From contig DATENU010000021.1 of NCBI GenBank assembly GCA_035274845.1, positions 124,001-188,000 of the forward strand: a stretch of DNA of 64,000 nucleotides, in the 5' to 3' direction. Of the stretch, positions 50,596-58,729 are shown piece by piece. This stretch comes from Chthoniobacterales bacterium (lineage in GTDB: Bacteria; Verrucomicrobiota; Verrucomicrobiia; Chthoniobacterales; UBA10450). Every line of letters starts with the position of its first letter. The first letter of the stretch is position 1. The notes under the pieces were generated by a model, which did not search any database, was not told the DNA's origin, and saw nothing but the letters and a program-made list of their open reading frames with translations. The position numbers and the translations under genes were made by a program.

Positions 50596-50596
50596 G

Positions 50597-52081
50597 TTAC
50601 ATCGGCTCCGGAACGTTCCGGGCGCGATCTTCGAAGCGGGTGAATTCCTTCAGGAAGGTCAGCGCAATTTCGCCCACCGGGCCATTTCGCTGCTTCGCAA
50701 TAATCAGCTCGGCTTCACCGGCTTTCTCGGCCCGGGCGTCTTCATCTTCTTCGTAGATTTCCGGCCGCACCAGCAGGCCCACTAAATCCGCGTCCTGTTC
50801 GATCGAGCCCGACTCACGCAAATCGCTCAGGCGCGGTTTGCCGCCGGTCCTCGCTTCCGGCTGGCGATTCAACTGGGCCAGCACGACCACCGGCACCTTC
50901 AATTCCTTGGCGAGACCTTTTAAGCCGGATGAGATTTCGGAAATTTCGAGCTGCCGATTGTCCTGCGCGCGCCGCGTCGTCGAACGCAACAACTGCAAGT
51001 AATCGACTACGATCAGCTTGATGTCCTTCTGTGCCTTGAGCCGGCGTGCCTTCGCCCGCAATTCGAGAATGCTCAGGCTCGCACTGTCGTCGATGAAGAT
51101 TTGCGCTTCCGCCAGCTTGGAGGCCGCAGCCGTCAAACTCGGAAAATCGCGCTCGGCCAAAAATCCATCCCGCACCTTTTGCAGGTTCACCCGCGCCCGA
51201 GAGCAGAGGAGACGTTGCACCAGCTGCTGGCTGCTCATTTCCAAACTGAAAACCGCCACCGGCAATTTTTCATTGATCGCGACATGCTCGGCGATGTTCA
51301 TGGCCAGCGCCGTCTTACCCATGCTGGGCCGCGCGGCGATCACGATCATCTCGGCTTCGTGCAAACCGTTCGTCATTCGGTCCAGCTCGGCGAACCCGGT
51401 CGAGATCCCGGTAATTCCGCCGCGCCTCTCGTAAAGCTGTTCGATCGCTTCGATCGCCTCCATCACCTGGTCCTTCATGGTCAGCATCTGGCCCTTGAAG
51501 CGATCTTCGCCCACGGAGAAAATTTTCTGCTCCACTTCGTCGAGCAGGTTGTGCACTTCATCCTGTTCCTCGAACGAACGGCGCACGCTTTCCGTGCAGG
51601 CGGCGATGATCTGGCGGAGAATGTATTTGTCCCGAACGATCTCGAGATAGTAGGTCACGTTCGCCGCCGTCGGGACAAAGGTGAAAAGACTCGTGACCGC
51701 CGCGGCGCCGCCGACGGTTTCGAGCAGATTCTGATCGCGCAAAACCTGCGTAAACGTGATTAGGTCGATCCCCTGTCCCGCGTTCCAAAGCTCGACCAGG
51801 ACCGTGTAGATTGTCTGATGCGCGGGGTCGTAAAAATAGTCCTCGTTAATTTTTTCGACGCATTCCGCGATGATTTCGCGCGGCGAAATCAGCATGGAAC
51901 CGAGGACGCCCTGCTCGGCCTCGACGCTGTGCGGCAACGTCCTGTGAATATCCTGCGAGGAAGCTGTGAATGACCCGCCGCCGTTTTGGCCGCCATTCTT
52001 TTGCGGCCAGCCTCGGCCGGGCTCGTTGCCCGATTTCTTGCGAGACTGCTGTCCTCCCCTCAGGGATGGATCAGTAGCCAT
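50597..52081 (-). CDS. dnaB: Replicative DNA helicase DnaB
   Basis: Hexameric 5'-3' helicase of the replisome, 494 residues. An N-terminal extension of about 48 residues is Gly/Lys/Gln-rich and probably disordered. The DnaB N-terminal domain (LPHSVEAEQGVLGSML) follows. The RecA-like domain has Walker A ARPSMGKTAL at 250-259, Walker B LIVVDYLQLL, and DLRESGSIEQDADLV. No intein is present. It lies 4 nt downstream of rplI, the common rplI-dnaB order of many bacteria. It ends directly at element G. Confidence 0.97.
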   Translation of the reverse strand: MATDPSLRGGQQSRKKSGNEPGRGWPQKNGGQNGGGSFTASSQDIHRTLPHSVEAEQGVLGSMLISPREIIAECVEKINEDYFYDPAHQTIYTVLVELWNAGQGIDLITFTQVLRDQNLLETVGGAAAVTSLFTFVPTAANVTYYLEIVRDKYILRQIIAACTESVRRSFEEQDEVHNLLDEVEQKIFSVGEDRFKGQMLTMKDQVMEAIEAIEQLYERRGGITGISTGFAELDRMTNGLHEAEMIVIAARPSMGKTALAMNIAEHVAINEKLPVAVFSLEMSSQQLVQRLLCSRARVNLQKVRDGFLAERDFPSLTAAASKLAEAQIFIDDSASLSILELRAKARRLKAQKDIKLIVVDYLQLLRSTTRRAQDNRQLEISEISSGLKGLAKELKVPVVVLAQLNRQPEARTGGKPRLSDLRESGSIEQDADLVGLLVRPEIYEEDEDARAEKAGEAELIIAKQRNGPVGEIALTFLKEFTRFEDRARNVPEPM

Positions 52082-52085
52082 TCAT

Positions 52086-52628
52086 CTATTTGTGGTCGGT
52101 GCGTTTCCTAAACGGTCTCGCCTTTTCGGTGATCTCGCCGGCGGGCGCGGCGGCCGGGGCCGGAGCTTCTTCCTTCGAAGGTTTCACCTGGAAAATAAAT
52201 TTCGCCGTGACGTCGTGGTGCAACTTGATCGGCACCTCGTGTTCGCCGGTGGTCTTGATTGGATGATCGAGCACAATGCGGTGGCGATCGATTTCGTTGC
52301 CGAGCTCGTTCTTCAGGCGCTTCACCAAATCCTGCGCGGTGATCGATCCGAACGCTTTTCCGGTCTCGCCAGTTTCGAGGGTGAAGACCACTTTGAGTTT
52401 GCTGATCCGGCGAGAAAGCTCTTCCGCTTCATTCAGTTCCGCGGCTTCGCGCGCGGCCCGTTTCGCTTTCAGGTTGTCGAGCTGACGCAGGCTGCGTTTG
52501 GTAACTTCGTAGGCTTTGCCCTGGGGCAAAAGAAAATTGCGCGCGTACCCGCGACGCACTTTTACGACGTCCGCCTCGGCGCCAAGGCCCGGGACGTTTT
52601 CGGTCAAAATAATTTCAGTGGAAGGCAT
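52086..52628 (-). CDS. rplI: 50S ribosomal protein L9
   Basis: 180 residues; binds 23S rRNA at the base of the L1 stalk. The N-terminal domain reads MPSTEIILTENVPGLG, then VKVRRGYARNFLLPQGKA, and is joined by the long central helix to the C-terminal domain (AFGSITAQDLVKRL). It carries an Ala/Pro/Glu-rich extension of about 30 residues (KEEAPAPAAAPAGEITEKA) beyond the usual 148-150. ATG 52628 is chosen; the frame is open to 52703 through its own promoter. A consensus promoter lies 59-86 nt upstream. Confidence 0.97.
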   Translation of the reverse strand: MPSTEIILTENVPGLGAEADVVKVRRGYARNFLLPQGKAYEVTKRSLRQLDNLKAKRAAREAAELNEAEELSRRISKLKVVFTLETGETGKAFGSITAQDLVKRLKNELGNEIDRHRIVLDHPIKTTGEHEVPIKLHHDVTAKFIFQVKPSKEEAPAPAAAPAGEITEKARPFRKRTDHK

Positions 52629-52682
52629 GGCAAATTTTGTCTGATAAAGTGCCGCACGAAAAAAATCGGCGAGCGCGGGGGA

Positions 52683-52714
52683 GAGGATTATAGAATCCTC
52701 CACGGTGCTGTCAA
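52683..52714 (-). promoter_or_regulatory. Consensus sigma-70 promoter of rplI-dnaB with overlapping inverted repeat
   Basis: On the minus strand a perfect TTGACA (52714-52709) is separated by 16 bp from a perfect TATAAT (52692-52687). A 7-bp inverted repeat GAGGATT/AATCCTC (52683-52689 with 52694-52700) surrounds the -10 box, so a repressor bound there would block RNA polymerase. The transcript would have a leader of about 50 nt. Confidence 0.85.
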
Positions 52715-52810
52715 ACGCTTAGAAAAAGAATCGCCGCGCAGTGATCGGGCATTTGCAGTCTTCAACTTTGAGGCGATTTATTCGCGTCCAGAGCGTCTAG
52801 CGAAAGAGAT

Positions 52811-53767
52811 TTATTTTCTGATCGTGCCCTGTTTGTCGACGACAATCACGTGTCCGTCCTTTGTTTCGTAACGTCCAGCAGCGGCGCGAACGGTCTTGCC
52901 GTTTGCGCCCCGAATGAATAACTGATTACGAGAAAGACGCGCCTGCCTACCGTCTCGGAATGTAATGGGATCTTCAGGGCGTAGCCGGACTGGACCCTCT
53001 TCGAGGACTCTTGGGGGCAACATCGTTGCCATGTGAGCTGTGAGTGAAAACGCTCCGGTATTATCGCTGTAATAACCTGGTGCCGTTTCCTTCCGCCGAT
53101 CACCAGAATCCGCCAAGCCGAGGTAAAGGCGCGTGGCCGAAGGCGGTACCTCGAACTTCTGAAGATTACCCGTTTTTGTCCCGGTCAAGCCGTCTCCTAT
53201 AAAAAAGATTTGGCCGATCTCTGGTGTCAATCTCGGGAATGCCGTGCCTTCGCCGGTGGAACTGAAATCCAAGGTCTTCGGCGCCGGGGCCTTCGGCTCT
53301 GCTGGGCCGAGAAAAACGCCGACCAGGCACCCGCTGGTCGATGCTCGAAAACCCGAAATGCCCCCGTAAGGCAAGATGATGCTTCCTTCGTTAATTGCTA
53401 CGCCATCCGGGCCGGTCCCGCTACTGTGGGCGGGATCAATCGCCACTTGCCCGCCTACATCAGAAAAGGTCAGAATCTTTCGCGAACCTGCAACAAACCT
53501 AAACAAAACAGGCAGCAGGCCCGCGCCTCCGCCTCCCGGTTCAGGCGGAGACGAGTGACCCGCACCGAAGATATTCGCATTGCCGGGAATAACGAGCGGG
53601 GTGCCGAGCCAACCAGGTGCTGCCACGGCATCCGGGTCGCGTGGTCCAGCGGAAGCATCGAAATGAATAAGTATTGTCAGCAACGCCATCGCCGAGCCCC
53701 ACGCTGTTGATTTCAATCGGAGTTTCCTCGGAACGACATGACTGACCTTATGGAGCTTTGTAATCAT
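52811..53767 (-). CDS. Secreted beta-sandwich protein, LecA/PA-IL-like
   Basis: 318 residues. A signal peptide sits late (MALLTILIHFDASA after a basic start). The middle resembles extracellular proteins with a galactose-lectin-like fold: GNANIFGAGH at the mature N-terminus, GISGF, then GQIFFIGDGLTGTKTGN, FEVPPSATRLYLGLADS and GYYSDNTGAF. This is the sugar/calcium-site style of LecA-like domains often seen with PEP-CTERM proteins, though no PEP-CTERM tail is present. The C-terminal 80 residues are a separate strand-rich segment (RLRPEDPITFRDGRQARL). AAGGA lies 8 nt before ATG 53767. Ligand unknown. Confidence 0.65.
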   Translation of the reverse strand: MITKLHKVSHVVPRKLRLKSTAWGSAMALLTILIHFDASAGPRDPDAVAAPGWLGTPLVIPGNANIFGAGHSSPPEPGGGGAGLLPVLFRFVAGSRKILTFSDVGGQVAIDPAHSSGTGPDGVAINEGSIILPYGGISGFRASTSGCLVGVFLGPAEPKAPAPKTLDFSSTGEGTAFPRLTPEIGQIFFIGDGLTGTKTGNLQKFEVPPSATRLYLGLADSGDRRKETAPGYYSDNTGAFSLTAHMATMLPPRVLEEGPVRLRPEDPITFRDGRQARLSRNQLFIRGANGKTVRAAAGRYETKDGHVIVVDKQGTIRK

Positions 53768-53819
53768 ACCCGTTCCTTCGGAAAATCTCGTAGTCCGTTG
53801 CAGAAAATCGATTGATGGA

Positions 53820-53897
53820 GCGCGATCTTCTTGCGGCCCGCGTCGAATTCAGGGTCGCCCGCAGCGTTCCATCCATCACTTGATGCGAAGATCGCGC
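53820..53897. repeat. Inverted repeat in the gap between kinase 2 and the lectin-like gene
   Basis: Perfect 11-bp arms GCGCGATCTTC (53820-53830) and GAAGATCGCGC (53887-53897) lie 56 bp apart, with weaker ATGGA/TCCAT pairing around them. It resembles a decayed member of the palindromic elements. It lies just beyond the kinase 2 stop (53969) and upstream of the lectin-like gene. The rest of the 200-bp gap shows nothing. Confidence 0.5.
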
Positions 53898-53968
53898 ACC
53901 CTTTGGCAATCAACTGCGGGACGGTGGACCAGGGAAGGCATCGATTCTCGCGAGCGCGAGATCATTCG

Positions 53969-56752
53969 TCAGCGCGCTGCTGTTTGCTTCGCCTCGTATT
54001 GGCGAAGCAAATTCTCGAAGCGCGGATCGTTACGTAGCGGGTCCCATCGCGGGTGAATTCGCAGTGAGTTCACGTTCTCACCCGCCGGCGCCGCCAGGAT
54101 ATGTGCCAAAAGCGGAATGGCGAGATCAGGTTCATCAGTCATTGCATAAATCCAGGCGGCGTAGAGCGAATCGCTCAGGCTGCCTAACAAGTTCTTTGAT
54201 TCGGGAAAAATTTCGAGGGCGCGGCGCGCTTCGCGAATTGCATCCTCTTTCCGGCCCAGACCTGCGTAGGCCTCCGCCAACCGCAGATGGCCATTTACAT
54301 CGAGCGAATGCTCCTCGACCGCGCGCTCCAAACCTGGCCGCACTTGTTCATAGAGCGCCCGCGACTTTTCCTTGTCACCAGCCATAAAGGAGTAGGCGCC
54401 CAGGAGAAGTTTTTTGGGTAACATGCCCTTGTTTGTTTCAATAGGATCATGCGGATCGGCGAGCAGGATTTTTTCGGCTTCGGCAAATTGCCGGATGTAA
54501 ATTCTGCTCGCCGCGAAATCGGCCGCGCGATGACCTTCGGGATCATCGCCGGTGGGGGCGGGCAGATTCTGGAGGGCGGTCAGATCTTTTTTCCAAAAGA
54601 GTTGCTGCCAGGCGCGATGGAGTTGGAACATCCATGGGTTGGGCGCGACGGCGATGGCGTGGTCGAGTGCTCCGGCCGCGGAGGCGAAATCGCGAGTAAT
54701 ATGGTAAGCAAAGAACAGCCTGTGCCAGCGCTCGACGCTATTGGGATCCAGTGATGCTGCTTTTTTGAGATTGGCGATAGCTTCAGTGAAATTCCCCTTG
54801 TCGAGCTGGCTGCGGCCGATCAAACCGAAAACCTCAGCGCTGTTTGGCAAGCTGCGTTGCGCTATCGTGAATTCCCGCAACGCCGCGTCGAGGTCAATCT
54901 CGCCCGCGGAAACCTTGCCCTCCCAATGGAAGCGCCCCAAAGCCAGGTGCGCTTCGGGCAGATCGGGTTGAAGGCGGAGGGCTTCCTCGGCGGCTGCTTG
55001 TGCTTTTTGCGAGCGCGCAAAAGAAGTTTCATATTCGTTACGATACAAAGTTTCTAGTTGCGATAGCCGGGCGAAAGCCAACGCGAACGAAGGATCGCGC
55101 GCGATCGCTTCCTGGTACAAGCGCTCGGCTTCGTCCAGGGCGGCTCTGGGTTTTTGGTACGGAGCAACCAGATTGTTTGCTTGAAGATAAAGGAGATAGG
55201 CCTCGCCATCCTTCGTGGGCGAGCGCTGGAGCCCAGCGTTTTCTTTGGGCGAAAGATTCGCCTCGAGCGCCGCCGCGATGTGCAGCGCCAGCTCGCTTTG
55301 GATTGAAAAGGTGTTGGCTAGCTCGCGGTCGAAATTTTCCGCCCAAATCTGCTGGCCGTTCGCAACGTGAATCAATTGAATATTGATCCGGGCCCGATTG
55401 CCTTCGCGCCGCACGCTTCCTTCCAGCAGATCGCTGACGCCGAGTGCTTTCCCGATCTCCTTCAGATCGCGCGGACCAGTTTTGTACGCCAGGACGGAAT
55501 TGCGCGAAATAACCCTCAAGCCTCCGATCTTTGACAGATTCACCAGCACGTCCTCGTGGATGCCGCTTGCCAGGTAGGCGTTGGTCGGATCGTCGCTCAA
55601 ATTCTCGAAAGGCAGAACGGCAATGCTTTTGTCCGCGGACCAATTCTCCACTGGCGCTTTTGGTGGCAAGAAAAGATAGAGAGCGGCCGACAGGACGGTA
55701 AGAGCTGCGGCGGCGAACGCGAAATAGCCTGTGCGGATTCCGCGGCGCGACCGACGGAACCTCGCCAGTTTTGCGCCAAGCTCCTGGAGGCCCGGACGTG
55801 CCGCCGGCTCGTTTGCGAGCATCGAGTGGAGAACCGCTCGAAAATGCGCCGGGACTTTCGCTGCTCTCAATTGTGCCAGAGGCGGATTTGCCGTTCGCGC
55901 CCTAGAGGTAGAATCTCCAAACGGCGTGTGTCCGGTGAGCACGAACCAGAGCGTCGCGCCTAGGGAGTAAATATCCGACCGGACATCGATCGGCTTGTTT
56001 GTGAATTGCTCGGGGCTGGCAAACGCCGGTGTGCCGACAAAACCGGCATGCGTTAGGGTGCGCACGTCGGTCGTTTCCGCGACCGCTTTCGCAATTCCGA
56101 AATCGATCACCTTGATCGTAAAATCCACGCCGTTGTCGCCTTCGACCATCATCAGGTTCGACGGTTTGATGTCGCGATGGACCAGCCCTTGTTTCTGAGC
56201 AGCCAGGAGCGCTTCTGTGACCTGTCGGGCAATTTCAGCCGCCGCGCGGGAGTCAAGCGGGCCCGTGCGCTGCATCCGTTCCTCGAGCGTTTCGCCCTCG
56301 ATTAATTCCATCGCGTAAAAGCATTGGCCGGTCTCCTCGCGAATCCCGAAGTGATAGACGGTGGCGATGTTCGGATGGCGCAACGACGCGGCTGCGCGCG
56401 CTTCCCGCGTGAATCGCGCGGTGGCCTGACTGCGAGATCGGCTCTGATTGGAGTGGATAATTTTCAGCGCAACGGGCCGGGCCAGCGAAACGTCGATTGC
56501 GCGATAAGTGACGCCCATCGCGCCGCGGCCAAGCTCCCACGGACTGCCGTCGTCGTGTCGCGCGATCGTGTAAGCGCCGAATTGGTCGGGCACAACTTCG
56601 GGCAGTGAATCCGCGGTTTCTTCGTGGGCGGAGTCATCAAGGCCGACGCGCAGCAGGCAGACCATGCAGCCAAGATCGGCCTCGGCCGAACCCGTATCGA
56701 TAGTCGTCCCGCAAGTCGGACAAAGGCCCGCGCGATTTTGTATGGCAGGCAT
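53969..56752 (-). CDS. Membrane Ser/Thr protein kinase with zinc ribbon, TolB-like and TPR modules (kinase 2)
   Basis: 927 residues. An N-terminal four-cysteine zinc ribbon (Cys11, 14, 29, 32) precedes the kinase domain: ELGRGAMGVTYRA, VALKII, LVHRDIKPSNLM, DFGIAKAV, and FASPEQF where most have APE. One transmembrane helix follows (FAAAALTVLSAALYLFL), then SIAVLPFENLSDDP and the TolB-like domain, then many TPRs. The plan after the ribbon copies kinase 1 (2623-5331), so they are paralogs. ATG 56752 is preferred, 20 nt after the sigma factor stop; a TTG at 56794 would overlap it. Sigma factor and kinase almost certainly form one operon. Confidence 0.9.
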   Translation of the reverse strand: MPAIQNRAGLCPTCGTTIDTGSAEADLGCMVCLLRVGLDDSAHEETADSLPEVVPDQFGAYTIARHDDGSPWELGRGAMGVTYRAIDVSLARPVALKIIHSNQSRSRSQATARFTREARAAASLRHPNIATVYHFGIREETGQCFYAMELIEGETLEERMQRTGPLDSRAAAEIARQVTEALLAAQKQGLVHRDIKPSNLMMVEGDNGVDFTIKVIDFGIAKAVAETTDVRTLTHAGFVGTPAFASPEQFTNKPIDVRSDIYSLGATLWFVLTGHTPFGDSTSRARTANPPLAQLRAAKVPAHFRAVLHSMLANEPAARPGLQELGAKLARFRRSRRGIRTGYFAFAAAALTVLSAALYLFLPPKAPVENWSADKSIAVLPFENLSDDPTNAYLASGIHEDVLVNLSKIGGLRVISRNSVLAYKTGPRDLKEIGKALGVSDLLEGSVRREGNRARINIQLIHVANGQQIWAENFDRELANTFSIQSELALHIAAALEANLSPKENAGLQRSPTKDGEAYLLYLQANNLVAPYQKPRAALDEAERLYQEAIARDPSFALAFARLSQLETLYRNEYETSFARSQKAQAAAEEALRLQPDLPEAHLALGRFHWEGKVSAGEIDLDAALREFTIAQRSLPNSAEVFGLIGRSQLDKGNFTEAIANLKKAASLDPNSVERWHRLFFAYHITRDFASAAGALDHAIAVAPNPWMFQLHRAWQQLFWKKDLTALQNLPAPTGDDPEGHRAADFAASRIYIRQFAEAEKILLADPHDPIETNKGMLPKKLLLGAYSFMAGDKEKSRALYEQVRPGLERAVEEHSLDVNGHLRLAEAYAGLGRKEDAIREARRALEIFPESKNLLGSLSDSLYAAWIYAMTDEPDLAIPLLAHILAAPAGENVNSLRIHPRWDPLRNDPRFENLLRQYEAKQTAAR

Positions 56753-56772
56753 TGGGTTGTTCTCGCTTCTCG

Positions 56773-57528
56773 TTACCCCGTCATCACCTGACAAAGGTAC
56801 CGGAGTTCTTCATCCACCTCAGCGGAATTCGTGAGGGTGCCGCCGACTTCTTCGCGCAAAATGGCGCGAAACCGGGCTCGCAATCTACCGACGTCGCTCC
56901 GCAATGTCACAACTGGGCGACCTAAATGCGGCGCGATTTCATCATAAGGAATCTGTGTTTCAGCTCCCACGGAAAGCTGGGACTTCAGCGCTTGGAACAA
57001 AGCGCCTTTGCCTGCGACCGCACATTCCTGCGCGAGTCGGCTCAGCGATTGACGCAGGAGCGACGACGCCCATTCGCGGTCGTAAACATGGTCGGCGCTT
57101 CCATTGTTGGCGCGAGCCGCGTGAACCTCAGCTTCGGAAATCGCGACGTCATCGAGTTCTCGCAGAATCGCGCCGCCTCCTCGCTTTTGCGCGCGATCGC
57201 GATCGTGTTCGTCCGCGAGAAAATGTTTTAAAGCACCCAGGAGAAAGGAACGAAAACGTCCTTTGCTTCGTTCCGCCCGCGCGTAGGCGCGGTTCTCAAT
57301 CAGATCGGCAAAAAAACCCTGCGTTAGGTCCTGGGCGTCATGGGCCGGCTTCCCCTGTCGTCTTAGGAAGAGATAGACCGGTTGCCAGTAAATGCCGCAA
57401 AGTTCCGAGAGCGCATTTTGCGAATCAATCGTCGGAGTCTGGGATTGGGCGGCCTTCCGAATAATTGTCCAGCGCGTCGAGGCGAAGAGACCTTCGCGGG
57501 TGATGTCCTCGCTGGGGGCCGCAGGCAT
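56773..57528 (-). CDS. ECF sigma factor, kinase-associated type
   Basis: 251-residue sigma-70 family protein of the long ECF type common in Planctomycetes and Verrucomicrobia. Region 2 is around residues 45-110 (LSELCGIYWQPVYLFLRRQG, DLTQGFFADLIE, RFRSFLLGALKHFLADEHDR). Region 4 ends with YDEIAPHLGRPVVTLRSDVG, then RLRARFRAILREEV. This subgroup is usually encoded next to a Hanks-type kinase that may phosphorylate it, and here kinase 2 follows directly. No anti-sigma factor is seen, so control by phosphorylation is the likely mode (inference). ATG 57528. Confidence 0.9.
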   Translation of the reverse strand: MPAAPSEDITREGLFASTRWTIIRKAAQSQTPTIDSQNALSELCGIYWQPVYLFLRRQGKPAHDAQDLTQGFFADLIENRAYARAERSKGRFRSFLLGALKHFLADEHDRDRAQKRGGGAILRELDDVAISEAEVHAARANNGSADHVYDREWASSLLRQSLSRLAQECAVAGKGALFQALKSQLSVGAETQIPYDEIAPHLGRPVVTLRSDVGRLRARFRAILREEVGGTLTNSAEVDEELRYLCQVMTG

Positions 57529-57608
57529 CCGGAGTTGATATCAGGCCGACGAAAGAACAACAAGCTCATAGAGGAAACCGTTCCGGGGCTTGGCGGGGGA
57601 TTAAGATC

Positions 57609-58166
57609 CTAAACCATGCCGAGCTTCATCCGGCCGGCTTCGCTGATCATGTTCTGGTTCCAGGGAGGATCCCAGACTAGCTGGACATCGGCTTCATCGA
57701 CGCCGTCGATCGTGAGGATCTTGCTTTGGGCATCGTGCGCAATCGCCGGTCCCATTCCGCAACCGGGCGCGGTCAACGTCATTTTCACATCGACCTTTAC
57801 GCCGCCTTCCGGCCGTTTCGTGAGCTGGCAATCGTAAACCAAACCGAGATCGACAATGTTGACGGGGATTTCCGGGTCGAAGCATTGCTTCAATTGATCC
57901 CAGACCGCTTTTTCATCGACCTCGCCGGTGAAGGGGGCGGCCGGTTTCGCGGCGCCGTTGGTTGCATCGGATTTTTCGAGGCCCAGGGCGTCAGCATCTT
58001 TTTCGGCGACGCGCGCGAGTCCCTGATAGGTCGCCACGGTGTAGCTGCCTCCGAGCGCCTGGGTAATCACACCGGGCGTTCCTTCCGGAATCGTCGTCTT
58101 GGTTCCGCTCGGGATCTGAATCGCTTCCACGTCCCGCGATAAGGTGAATTCTTTGTTTTCGTGCAT
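57609..58166 (-). CDS. sufT: SufT-like Fe-S cluster assembly protein (DUF59/MIP18)
   Basis: 185 residues. The N-terminal 60 residues are a small beta domain (TIPEGTPGVITQALGGSYTV), characteristic of the long SufT form. Residues from about 85 to 185 are the MIP18/DUF59 domain with DPEIPVNIVDLGLVYD and the conserved Cys in LTAPGCGMGPAIA, ending VQLVWDPPWNQNMIS. SufT helps deliver Fe-S clusters to client proteins. The neighbours, an IscU-like scaffold and a rhodanese-like protein, fit this role. It lies 62 nt after the IscU-like gene, with element I between them. Confidence 0.9.
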   Translation of the reverse strand: MHENKEFTLSRDVEAIQIPSGTKTTIPEGTPGVITQALGGSYTVATYQGLARVAEKDADALGLEKSDATNGAAKPAAPFTGEVDEKAVWDQLKQCFDPEIPVNIVDLGLVYDCQLTKRPEGGVKVDVKMTLTAPGCGMGPAIAHDAQSKILTIDGVDEADVQLVWDPPWNQNMISEAGRMKLGMV

Positions 58167-58179
58167 GGGAAATTTCTAG

Positions 58180-58262
58180 GAGCTACAGATTAACACGGAT
58201 CTACACGGATAATTGAAGAAACAATTTCCTAATCCGTGTTTGATCCGTGTTCATCCGTGGCC
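58180..58262. repeat. ATCCGTGTT-type repeat element I; forms the iscU 3' end
   Basis: Inverted and direct copies of AACACGGAT (58192-58200) and ATCCGTGTT (58232-58240, 58243-58251), with ATCCGTGG at 58253-58260, form a loose hairpin. The minus-strand reading gives the last ten residues ATDEHGSNTD and the TAG stop (58229-58231) of the IscU-like gene. This acacggat text is a widespread bacterial intergenic repeat. Confidence 0.82.
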
Positions 58263-58729
58263 AAAATCACTTTGATTTTCTTCGGCGTCGGGTCAGCCGC
58301 GAAACTTTGCAGAAGCGTGGGCGCCGTCGGCTTGCTCTGAGTGTTTTGCGGCGCTTCTCCACCGCTCAAGGCCGATCGCAGGGCGCCCTCGACCAATTGG
58401 GCGCAATGAATTTTCACGGGTGGCAATGCTCCCAGGGGTGCGGCCAGCTCTTCCCCCGACATCGCTTGCGCTTCCGCCACCGTTTTTCCCGCCAACAGCT
58501 CAGTCGCCACGCTCGCCACCGCGATCGCTGTCTGGCAGCCGAAGGTTTGGAACGTCGCGCGATCGATCACTTTCCGGCCGTCCTGTTCCTTGAATTTCAC
58601 CCACATCCGGAGCATGTCTCCGCAATCGGCGCTCCCCACGGTGCCAATGGCGTCGGCGTCTTTCATTTCGCCGAGGTTCCGCGGATTCTTGACCGCTTCC
58701 TCGATCTTCGCTTGCAGGTCGTCACTCAT
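58229..58729 (-). CDS. IscU/NifU-N Fe-S cluster scaffold-like protein
   Basis: 166 residues. The IscU-type fold keeps all three cluster cysteines: Cys36 in GSADCGDML with the regulatory Asp38, Cys65 in TFGCQTAIA, and Cys109 in VKIHCAQL after His108. It assembles nascent Fe-S clusters in the cytoplasm. A non-conserved tail of about 45 residues follows, and the last ten residues come from repeat element I. The start overlaps the stop of the rhodanese-like gene by 4 nt (ATGA). No IscS/SufS desulfurase is in the window. Confidence 0.9.
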   Translation of the reverse strand: MSDDLQAKIEEAVKNPRNLGEMKDADAIGTVGSADCGDMLRMWVKFKEQDGRKVIDRATFQTFGCQTAIAVASVATELLAGKTVAEAQAMSGEELAAPLGALPPVKIHCAQLVEGALRSALSGGEAPQNTQSKPTAPTLLQSFAADPTPKKIKVILATDEHGSNTD

